DNA of 5,635 nucleotides from DAOTUL01 sp034437435 (GTDB lineage: Bacteria; Chloroflexota; Anaerolineae; Aggregatilineales; Phototrophicaceae), in NCBI GenBank assembly GCA_964417785.1, contig CAYQJO010000275.1:1-5635 (forward strand), written 5' to 3'. Position 1 is the stretch's first letter; the number at the start of each line of letters is the position of its first letter. The notes beneath the pieces were generated by a model. The model ran no database searches and had not been told where the DNA came from. It was given only the letters and a program-made list of their open reading frames with translations. The translations under genes were made by a program, and so were the position numbers. Below, one piece after another: positions 1-5,635 of this stretch.

Positions 1-1
1 G

Positions 2-1477
2 TGCCCATCCAAAGCAACCGAAGCCCCGCACAACACGTCGCCCCGTGCACTCGAAGAAATAGAACGTGAAGTGGAAACGACTGTTCGCAGGGCGGTGGAC
101 ACCGGCAACTACCCGACTGACGATGAAGAATGCAGGGCCGTACGGGCGGCGGTCGATGCGGCCGCGAAGCTGACCGGATCCGATGAAATCGAGAACTTCT
201 TCGCCGGGCTTGACGGCCGCTATATCGAGCCGGGAATCGGCGGCGATCCGCTGCGCAATCCCGAAGTGCTGCCTACGGGACGAAACTCGTTTCAGTTCGA
301 CCCCCGGCGCGTGCCCTCTGAAGAAGCCGTCAAACGCGGCGCCGAAATCGCCGAGAATACATTGCGGCACTACTACGATCTGCACAAGAAATGGCCCAAC
401 AGCACCGCGGTGATACTCTGGGGCTTCGAAACCACCAAGACCAGGGGTGAAACGGTCGGACAAGTTCTGGCCTATCTGGGCGTGCGCATAAAGGCCGGAA
501 GCAACCCCTACTACAAGCAACTCGAAGTGGTCCCCATAGGACAACTCGGGCGGCCCCGGGTGGATTGTGTCGTACAGATATGTGGTTTTTTCCGCGACAT
601 GTTCCCGAACGTGATGGAGATGATAGATCGCGCATTTCAACTCGTTTCGCAGCTTGACGAAACCGCGGAAGACAACCCGGTACGGGGCAACACGGAGCGG
701 ATTGCAGATACGATACGCGGGACGATCCCCGATCAAAAGCTTTCGATGATTGCATCAGGGCGCATATTCGGGCCGCGCGCGGGTGAATACGGCACACGCA
801 CCACCAATCTTATCGAAACCGGCGCGTGGCAAAATGAAGAGGAAATTGCGGGGCTGTTCACCTCTTCGATGAGTCATCTCTATGCGGGAGACATACACGG
901 CGAAAGAAACCTCGACGCCTACCGCGGCCGGCTCGAACGGGTTGATGTGGTTTCCCAGGTACGGGATTCCCACGAATACGAGATCATGGACCTCGACCAC
1001 TACTACGAATTCTTCGGTGGACTCTCGCGCACGGTGGAATCCATTCGCGGCGAGGCCCCCGAAATGCTTATCAGCGATACCACCAAGGAGTTTGTCCGGA
1101 CCGAGACGGTCAAAGAATCCCTGAACCGTGGTATCCGCACACGCGTTCTGAATCCAAAATGGATTGACGAACTATTGAAGCACGACTATCACGGCGCGCA
1201 GAAAATCAGCGATCGCGTCGAATACCTCATAGGATTTGCCGCCACGACACACGCGGTTGACGACTGGGTGTTTACCGCGGTGACCGACCGGTATGTACGT
1301 GACGAAGAGATGTTCAGGCGTATGAGTAAAAACAACCGCTTTGCGGCGGAGGAAACAATTAAACGGCTCTTTGAAGCGAACTCACGCGGCTACTGGCAGG
1401 CTTCGGAAGAACAGCGCAATCTTTTGCGTGACCGCATGCTCCAACTCGAAGGCGATATAGAGGAGGCTATGGAATGA
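2..1477 (+). CDS. cobN: CobN/BchH-family chelatase large subunit, C-terminal part (5' truncated)
   Basis: The reading frame is open from base 2, so the gene begins upstream; the GTG at 71 is internal. The 491 residues seen are roughly the last third of a family whose members usually run to about 1200-1400 residues. Family motifs appear in the usual order: GGDPLRNPEVLPTGRN (239-286), LWGFETTKTRGE (about 416-451), GRPRVD followed by GFFRDMFP (about 548-607), HEYEIMDLDHYYEFFGG (971-1021), NPKWI (1151-1165) and an acidic helical C-terminus ending EEAME. The family holds the tetrapyrrole-binding subunit of cobaltochelatase (CobN), magnesium chelatase (ChlH/BchH) and the HmuS-type heme proteins of Bacteroidota. 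No AAA+ partner (CobS/CobT or ChlI/ChlD) is visible. The operon with an ECF transporter and a TonB receptor suggests a role in using an imported tetrapyrrole or metal. Family membership is secure; cobaltochelatase versus dechelatase is open. There is no C-terminal membrane helix. The stop overlaps the next start by 4 nt. Confidence 0.9.
   Translation, partial: CPSKATEAPHNTSPRALEEIEREVETTVRRAVDTGNYPTDDEECRAVRAAVDAAAKLTGSDEIENFFAGLDGRYIEPGIGGDPLRNPEVLPTGRNSFQFDPRRVPSEEAVKRGAEIAENTLRHYYDLHKKWPNSTAVILWGFETTKTRGETVGQVLAYLGVRIKAGSNPYYKQLEVVPIGQLGRPRVDCVVQICGFFRDMFPNVMEMIDRAFQLVSQLDETAEDNPVRGNTERIADTIRGTIPDQKLSMIASGRIFGPRAGEYGTRTTNLIETGAWQNEEEIAGLFTSSMSHLYAGDIHGERNLDAYRGRLERVDVVSQVRDSHEYEIMDLDHYYEFFGGLSRTVESIRGEAPEMLISDTTKEFVRTETVKESLNRGIRTRVLNPKWIDELLKHDYHGAQKISDRVEYLIGFAATTHAVDDWVFTAVTDRYVRDEEMFRRMSKNNRFAAEETIKRLFEANSRGYWQASEEQRNLLRDRMLQLEGDIEEAME
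1461..1466 (+). promoter_or_regulatory. Ribosome binding site of the S-component gene
   Basis: A perfect AGGAGG lies 7 nt before the ATG at 1474, inside the end of the cobN-like gene. It fixes the start of the downstream gene and allows independent loading as well as coupling through the ATGA overlap. Confidence 0.85.
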
Positions 1478-2028
1478 AACAGGCCTACTGGTCGACACGT
1501 GAATACGTGTTTGCGGCAATGACCGTCGTGATTCTTTTTGTTGTGTCAAGCGTAATCATCCCCCTTACCTTGCCGCTGCGCATCCCGGGGCTGGCCAATG
1601 CCGTGGTCAGCCTGTTTTCGAGCTGCTTCATCGTTATAGCCCTGCTGCGGCTTCGCCGTCCCGGTTCGCTGCTTCTGATAAAAGGGATCTATGCGCTCAT
1701 CTGCCTTATGATATCGCCCGTGATTACCGGATTCGTACTGACCGGTACCATTGTAGCCGAAGCATTCTGCTCACTGGTATTCAAAGGCTACTCCAACAAG
1801 GCAGCGCCCGTGGTTGCGGCTGTCCTGTATCAGATGACCGCCTTCCCGGCAGCGATGTTCATCTCATTCAGGTTTACTCCGGAGCGTTACCATGCAGTTG
1901 TGTGGTGGGTATGGATTGCTGCCGAAGCGGCTATTTTCGTCGCTTCTCTTACCAGTTCTCTTATCGGTTTGCGCATCGCGAAGGAATTGGCTCGCGCCGG
2001 AAAGTTGAATGTTGAGGAGACTGCCTGA
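1474..2028 (+). CDS. Putative ECF transporter S component, YkoE-like integral membrane protein
   Basis: This 184-residue, very hydrophobic protein has about five or six membrane segments (roughly residues 11-34, 38-60, 67-104 as one or two, 110-132, 144-168). Its size and placement directly before EcfT and a double ATPase are those of an ECF substrate-binding (S) component, which would bind the ligand in the inner membrane. From memory of Bacillus YkoE, several landmarks match: a tryptophan-containing start before the first helix, an R-R-P-G turn after the second helix (61-64), a G-x-x-x-A-E segment in the middle (91-96), and a C-terminal A-x-x-L-x-x-x-G-x-L-N tail (169-179). Acidic residues that I recall after the RPG turn in YkoE are not kept; K70 and hydrophobic residues stand there. 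It lacks the His-containing N-terminus of cobalt CbiM. The substrate is unknown, and context suggests a tetrapyrrole, corrinoid or metal-related compound. Start ATG 1474 has a perfect Shine-Dalgarno. Confidence 0.72.
   Translation: MKQAYWSTREYVFAAMTVVILFVVSSVIIPLTLPLRIPGLANAVVSLFSSCFIVIALLRLRRPGSLLLIKGIYALICLMISPVITGFVLTGTIVAEAFCSLVFKGYSNKAAPVVAAVLYQMTAFPAAMFISFRFTPERYHAVVWWVWIAAEAAIFVASLTSSLIGLRIAKELARAGKLNVEETA
2014..2019 (+). promoter_or_regulatory. Ribosome binding site of ecfT
   Basis: GAGGAG lies 8 nt before the ATG at 2028, within the last codons of the S-component gene. Together with the TGATG stop-start overlap it supports the 2028 start and termination-reinitiation coupling. Confidence 0.8.
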
Positions 2029-2738
2029 TGCTTTTATTTCGGGCCCATCGTGCAGACACCGTAATTCACCGGCTCCATCCATTTACAAAAGTGTTTGTGA
2101 GCGGACTCAGTACGCTGTGTTCAGTAATCCTGTTCGACTGGCAGGCGCTGCTGGCGGTGGTTCTTTTTCTGGTTGCGCTGCTGGTTGTCGCCCGCATACC
2201 CGTGCGGCTGGGAATTGTGCTCAGTGTTGCCGTGCTGCTGGGAATAATGACCGCTCTTAACTACGCGGCTGCCCGGCAGTGGCCCATCGCGCTGGGGTAT
2301 ACGTTGCGCATCACGGTTTTCATGGCTGCCATACCCCTGTGCGCCGCCACCACCGCGCCTGCGGACCTTTCGCGCGCCCTGAGCCGCCTTCCGCTGCCCC
2401 ACGGGGTGATTGTCGCCTTCATGATAGTCTGGCGCTTTTTCCCGGTCATGGCCGCCGAAGTCGGGGAGCTTAGAAAAGCGGCGGTCTTGCGCGCGCCGGT
2501 ACGACGCCGGTCGCTTGCCGGTGTTTATCGCGGCTTTCTTGTCCCCATGTCTTTCCTGCTTCTCGAATACTCCGAGCGGGTGGCGCTCAGTCTCGAACTG
2601 CGCGGTTTTTCGCCCAATTCCCGGCGAACGAGTCTTCGCGAGCCGCGCTTTGGCGCCACGGATATCATAGTTGTTGCCGCCGCTCTCTGCTGTGCCTCAG
2701 CCGCGGCATATATCCAGTGGGGGCGTCCCGCATGGTGA
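2028..2738 (+). CDS. ecfT: ECF transporter transmembrane component EcfT (CbiQ family)
   Basis: This 236-residue membrane protein is the scaffold that links the S component to the ATPases and passes on the force of ATP hydrolysis. Family marks are I-H-R-L-H-P-F-T-K near the N-terminus (13-21), hydrophobic segments at about 27-55, 61-82 and 88-107, T-T-A-P-A-D-L-S (108-115), V-W-R-F-F-P (134-139), E-R-V-A-L-S-L-E-L-R-G-F (183-194), and a last helix at about 211-228. EcfT proteins carry two coupling motifs of the Ala-Arg-Gly type in cytoplasmic helices. Here the second reads L-R-G (191-193) and the first has decayed to R-A-P (155-157). Length is normal for the family. It overlaps the S gene by 1 nt (TGATG) and the ATPase gene by a few bases, so the three transporter parts are made together. 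CbiQ-family membership is clear; the substrate is not set by this subunit. Confidence 0.9.
   Translation: MLLFRAHRADTVIHRLHPFTKVFVSGLSTLCSVILFDWQALLAVVLFLVALLVVARIPVRLGIVLSVAVLLGIMTALNYAAARQWPIALGYTLRITVFMAAIPLCAATTAPADLSRALSRLPLPHGVIVAFMIVWRFFPVMAAEVGELRKAAVLRAPVRRRSLAGVYRGFLVPMSFLLLEYSERVALSLELRGFSPNSRRTSLREPRFGATDIIVVAAALCCASAAAYIQWGRPAW
2717..2723 (+). promoter_or_regulatory. Weak ribosome binding site of the fused ATPase gene
   Basis: A G-rich run (GTGGGGG) lies 8 nt before the ATG at 2732. It is a poor Shine-Dalgarno compared with the other junctions, so translation here probably depends on ribosomes finishing ecfT. The GTG at 2717, which would be a longer start, lies inside this run and has no site of its own. 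Confidence 0.45.
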
Positions 2739-4144
2739 TCAAAACGGCATCGCTTTCGGTCCGTTACCCGGCAGTGCAGCACCCGGCACTGAACGCTATT
2801 GACATGGAGCTGATCAAGGGCGAATGCGTACTTGTTTCGGGCCCGACCGGATGCGGCAAATCGACCCTTGGACTCGCTCTGTGCGGCGCGATACCCGGCG
2901 TCATCCATGCATACGTTGACGGAAGCATCACGATTGACGGACTCACATCTGAGAGTATCGACATTCGCAAAGCCTCTCGTAAAATCGGTTTTCTGCTGCA
3001 GAACATCGAGCACCAGATATTCACCGATACGGTTGAAGACGAAATCGCCTTCGGCCTGGAGAATCTCGGTATCGCGCGTGCGGCTATGCCGGAAAAGATT
3101 TCCGCGGCACTCGCGTTGATCCAGGCGGGACATCTCGTCGGACGGACTCTGTCCACACTCTCAACCGGGGAACGGCAGCGCGTGTTATGCGCCGCCATCG
3201 CGGCCCTGGGACAGCCCGTGCTCATGCTCGATGAGCCGCTGGCATATCTTGACAGGAAGGCGCAGCAACGGTTGCTTTCCATGCTGCGGAAGCTTGCCGA
3301 CTCTGGCGCATCGGTGCTCATGTTCGAGCATCGACGCGATATCGCACACCGAGTAAGCGACCGTGAGTTGTTTATGCGTGAAGGGCGACTGTGCATGGCC
3401 GAACCGCCGCATACTGTTTTTGAACCGGCCCCCGATGCGCCCTCAGGCGGAGAAGTCCGCTGTGCCATCGATACCGTTGCGTTCGGCTACGGCCCGGCGC
3501 CGCTGTTTTCAGGGCTTTCGTTCGAGGTCCGTGCCGGGGAAAGCATGCTGCTGCTTGGCGACAACGGCGCCGGCAAGACAACGCTGCTGTCGCTCATCAT
3601 GGGTCTGTTGCGGCCCCGCCGGGGAACAATCGTCACCTGCGGAAAACAAACACACGATACTCGGCCACGGGTGCTGGCGCAAAAAGCCGCATACCTGTTT
3701 CAGCAGCCGGACCATCAGTTGTTTTGCGCGCAGGTACGTGACGAACTCATGCTGCAGTCCACTGACAATGCCGCAATAGAGCGTGAACTGGACGATCTGG
3801 CCCTGGGAGAACTTGCGGACAGGCATCCTCGCAGCCTGTCAATGGGACAGAAGCGCCGGGTGACGATTGCCGCGGCCCTGGCCCGAAAACCCGCGCTTCT
3901 GTTGCTCGATGAGCCCTCGGTGGGGCAGGATGACGCGAGCCTGGCCCTGGTAATACGACGTCTGAACAGGTACGTTGCGGCCGGCGGCGCGCTGCTGTGC
4001 GCAACGCACGACGGCAGGGTCGCACGCGCGCTCGGTGTCAGGACTGTCGTGATTGCGAACGCACAAGCAACGTATGGAGGACGGGAATTGGCGCAAAACT
4101 ATTTCGAACCGAACACAAACAATAAACAACAGGAGCTATCATGA
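2732..4144 (+). CDS. ecfA: Fused double ABC ATPase of the ECF transporter (two EcfA domains)
   Basis: This 470-residue protein carries two nucleotide-binding domains in one chain, like YkoD, replacing the usual EcfA/EcfA' pair that powers transport. Domain 1 (about 1-230) has Walker A GPTGCGKST (37-45), Q90, signature LSTGE (143-147), Walker B VLMLDE (163-168) and switch His200. Domain 2 (about 243-450) has Walker A GDNGAGKTT (276-284), a Q-loop at 324-325, signature LSMGQ (369-373), Walker B LLLLDE (389-394) and switch His426. All catalytic residues are present in both halves, so both ATP sites look competent; Q to E at the end of the first signature is the main departure. The ends of both Q-loops (HQIF, HQLF) are typical of EcfA. 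ATG 2732 overlaps ecfT by 7 nt; GTG 2735 (GTGA, 4 nt overlap) and GTG 2717 are alternatives. The last ~13 residues form a polar Asn/Gln-rich tail outside the ABC fold. Confidence 0.93.
   Translation: MVIKTASLSVRYPAVQHPALNAIDMELIKGECVLVSGPTGCGKSTLGLALCGAIPGVIHAYVDGSITIDGLTSESIDIRKASRKIGFLLQNIEHQIFTDTVEDEIAFGLENLGIARAAMPEKISAALALIQAGHLVGRTLSTLSTGERQRVLCAAIAALGQPVLMLDEPLAYLDRKAQQRLLSMLRKLADSGASVLMFEHRRDIAHRVSDRELFMREGRLCMAEPPHTVFEPAPDAPSGGEVRCAIDTVAFGYGPAPLFSGLSFEVRAGESMLLLGDNGAGKTTLLSLIMGLLRPRRGTIVTCGKQTHDTRPRVLAQKAAYLFQQPDHQLFCAQVRDELMLQSTDNAAIERELDDLALGELADRHPRSLSMGQKRRVTIAAALARKPALLLLDEPSVGQDDASLALVIRRLNRYVAAGGALLCATHDGRVARALGVRTVVIANAQATYGGRELAQNYFEPNTNNKQQELS
4131..4135 (+). promoter_or_regulatory. 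Ribosome binding site of the TonB-dependent receptor gene
   Basis: AGGAG lies 5 nt before the ATG at 4141, at the end of the ATPase gene. The bases just before it (4107-4130) are mostly A and C with almost no G, which should keep the site free of RNA structure and favour strong translation of the receptor. Confidence 0.8.
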
Positions 4145-5635
4145 AGCGGAATTTCTATGGCGGATATGGATGGTGGGCATTTCTGGTTGCAGGTTCTCTC
4201 TTTCAGGTTATGGCCGAAGACAGCACTGCAACCGCCATGCAATTGGACAGTCTTCCGGCGGGTTCGACAGAAAAACCGGTAGTACACGAGCTTGATCGGA
4301 TGGTGGTGACTGCCACACGAACGCCCAAGAAACAGGAAAACGTTCCCGCGACAGTCACGGTCATTCACCCGGAAGACATTGAAGCAACCCCGGCACAGAC
4401 TGTGGGCGACCTGCTGGGAACGCTGCCCGGCGTGCAAGCTTCCGAGCCGCAGGGAGTCGGCATGGTCACACCGCAGTCGCTGCGAATCAGGGGAAACGGG
4501 TTTCCCGGCCATGCGTTGATTCTGCTCGACGGGCAGCCGATAAACACGCCCTATACCGGGTATGCCTATGTAACGACAGTGCCGGTACGCGCGGTGAGGA
4601 ATATCGAGGTTGTCAGAGGAGCGTACTCCGCGTTGTACGGTTCCTCAGCCGGAGGGGGTATCGTAAACATAACCACTAAAGACGGCAGCGACGGCAGCTA
4701 CATCGAGCCGTGGGGAAAACTTGGCACGTTCGGACGGTATGATTTCGGCTGCGACCTGGGGTTGAGTCTCGGCGATTTTTCACTCGGCGCATTCTATGAT
4801 CACAAGAACACCGGCAACTTTTATCTCTATGACGACTTCGGCGCAGACACCGTCAACTACGATCACAAACACGACCGTGTACATGCCAATCTGCGATACG
4901 GTCCTTCGGAAAAATCGGTCTTCCACTTGTCAGGCGGTTTCACCCGCGGGGAAACAGGGTTCGGCGTCGGCAGTAACCTCAAACTGGACAATCACCAGGA
5001 TGTCATGCATCCGTATGTCAACCTGCGCGGCTCGGTCAGCCCGACGGACCATTTGGACATACATGCGCAGGCCGATTGGATCCGGTCGCATCACAACTAC
5101 TATGGTGAAACACTCGACCAGATTCTGCGCCCGCAGTTCGGGCCGCCGGAGTTCATCTACAAGGCGTCTCTTAACGACACTCGCGCCGACCGTATCCGCG
5201 GCCTGGCAAACGCAAGTTATTCGTTCACGAAAGAACACGTTGTCATCGGCGGAATCGAAGGCTCGCTGAACAGCGCCTCCAAAGAGATTCGCGACGCCAA
5301 TGCCGACACGCTGCTCAATGTGCAGGGGCGTGCGGGTGAATCCGGCGAAGAATCCGACTATCTCGCTTCATTGTTCGCACAGTATGACGCAACATTCTGG
5401 AACCGCTTTGAAATGGTAATCGGCGGAAGACTCGACCACTACGGGGAGTGGGGGTTGGAGTTTTCACCAAAGGCTGCTTATCGTCTGCGGATAATCGATA
5501 AGTTGGGTCTGGTTGATATTCTCGACGCCAAGGTGTCGGCCGGACGCGGGTTCCGGGCGCCGTCACTGAGCGAACTGCATTCGCCGCCCTGGTCTATTGC
5601 TCCCTACATTGTGTACCAAGGTAACCCCGAGCTTC
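4141..5635 (+). CDS. TonB-dependent outer-membrane receptor, BtuB/heme-receptor type (3' truncated)
   Basis: The frame is open from ATG 4141 to the window end: 498 codons of a protein that should be about 620-700 residues. A signal peptide (charged start, hydrophobic 11-24, probable cut after V-M-A at 23-25) sends it to the outer membrane. A TonB box, D-R-M-V-V-T-A (52-58), is followed by the plug domain (about 66-180), with L-R-I-R-G-N-G and L-I-L-L-D-G in the middle and IEVVRGAYSALYGSSAGGG (155-173) near its end. The rest is beta-barrel, with a FRAP box (FRAPSLSEL, 471-479) and an NPEL box (495-498) at the cut. This pairing is found in both cobalamin (BtuB) and heme receptors. His480 sits between the boxes, and other histidines cluster at 242, 244, 248 and 317-318. 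It would import the ligand using TonB-ExbBD energy. It overlaps the ATPase gene by 4 nt. The receptor call is firm; the ligand is uncertain. Confidence 0.93.
   Translation, partial: MKRNFYGGYGWWAFLVAGSLFQVMAEDSTATAMQLDSLPAGSTEKPVVHELDRMVVTATRTPKKQENVPATVTVIHPEDIEATPAQTVGDLLGTLPGVQASEPQGVGMVTPQSLRIRGNGFPGHALILLDGQPINTPYTGYAYVTTVPVRAVRNIEVVRGAYSALYGSSAGGGIVNITTKDGSDGSYIEPWGKLGTFGRYDFGCDLGLSLGDFSLGAFYDHKNTGNFYLYDDFGADTVNYDHKHDRVHANLRYGPSEKSVFHLSGGFTRGETGFGVGSNLKLDNHQDVMHPYVNLRGSVSPTDHLDIHAQADWIRSHHNYYGETLDQILRPQFGPPEFIYKASLNDTRADRIRGLANASYSFTKEHVVIGGIEGSLNSASKEIRDANADTLLNVQGRAGESGEESDYLASLFAQYDATFWNRFEMVIGGRLDHYGEWGLEFSPKAAYRLRIIDKLGLVDILDAKVSAGRGFRAPSLSELHSPPWSIAPYIVYQGNPEL

Noticed and set aside
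71..1477. GTG at 71 as the true start of the chelatase gene
   Set aside because: The frame is open back to base 2, no Shine-Dalgarno precedes position 71, and the protein would lack about two thirds of the family's length. The window simply cuts the gene.
2525..3468. Long minus-strand open frames (2525-3133 and 2764-3468) as antisense genes
   Set aside because: They lie opposite ecfT and the ATPase gene, whose motifs are intact. The translations are Arg/Ser/Cys-rich with no recognisable domain, as expected of shadows in GC-rich coding DNA.
4040..4140. Internal promoter before the receptor gene
   Set aside because: TTGCGA near 4053 and TATGGA about 14 nt later are a poor match with short spacing. 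The region is coding, and the gene overlap argues for read-through.
1474..4144. A CbiMNQO-type cobalt or nickel transporter
   Set aside because: The T and ATPase parts fit any ECF system. The S protein lacks the conserved His-containing N-terminus and length of CbiM/NikM, there is no CbiN, and the ATPase is a fused double unit and not a single CbiO.
4796..5269. Plus-strand open frame of 157 codons inside the receptor gene
   Set aside because: It lies in another frame of the TonB receptor, is Thr/Arg/Ser-rich without known motifs, and is a shadow. The receptor frame is uninterrupted across it.
1..5635. Cobalamin, TPP or other riboswitch, tRNA, terminator or mobile element
   Set aside because: There is no intergenic space to hold one. 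No terminator-like stem with a T-run, inverted-repeat pair or CRISPR-like repeat was seen by eye on either strand.

Overview
The window holds five protein genes, all on the + strand, packed end to end with no intergenic space. In order they are the C-terminal part of a CobN/BchH-type chelatase large subunit (5' end outside the window), a small membrane protein that looks like the S (substrate-binding) component of an ECF transporter, an EcfT/CbiQ-type transmembrane protein, a double ABC ATPase (two EcfA domains fused in one chain), and the first ~500 residues of a TonB-dependent outer-membrane receptor (3' end outside the window). Adjacent genes overlap at every junction: ATGA (4 nt), TGATG (1 nt), 7 nt (or 4 nt with an alternative GTG start), and ATGA (4 nt). 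The set is therefore almost certainly one translationally coupled operon. Its promoter and any leader riboswitch lie upstream of the window, and its terminator lies downstream.

The TonB-dependent receptor with a signal peptide shows that the organism has an outer membrane. The DNA is moderately GC-rich. ECF transporters are best known in Gram-positive bacteria and archaea, so an ECF module in one operon with a TonB receptor points to a less-studied diderm lineage, quite possibly an anaerobe. The phylum cannot be fixed from this sequence.

A reasonable working model is as follows. The receptor brings a bulky, scarce ligand across the outer membrane. The S component, with EcfT and the fused ATPase, moves it across the inner membrane. 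The CobN-like protein then acts on a tetrapyrrole in the cytoplasm, either inserting a metal or removing one. Heme or another metallated tetrapyrrole, a corrinoid, and a metal ion or chelate are all possible substrates. A lone CobN-like protein beside a TonB receptor recalls the HmuR/HmuS heme-use loci of Bacteroidota, but here the inner-membrane step appears to be an ECF transporter. The S component most resembles the YkoE type and not the cobalt component CbiM. The genes' identities are well supported; the substrate and the direction of the chelatase reaction are inference.

No RNA genes, mobile elements, CRISPR arrays, long repeats or gene-free stretches were seen.
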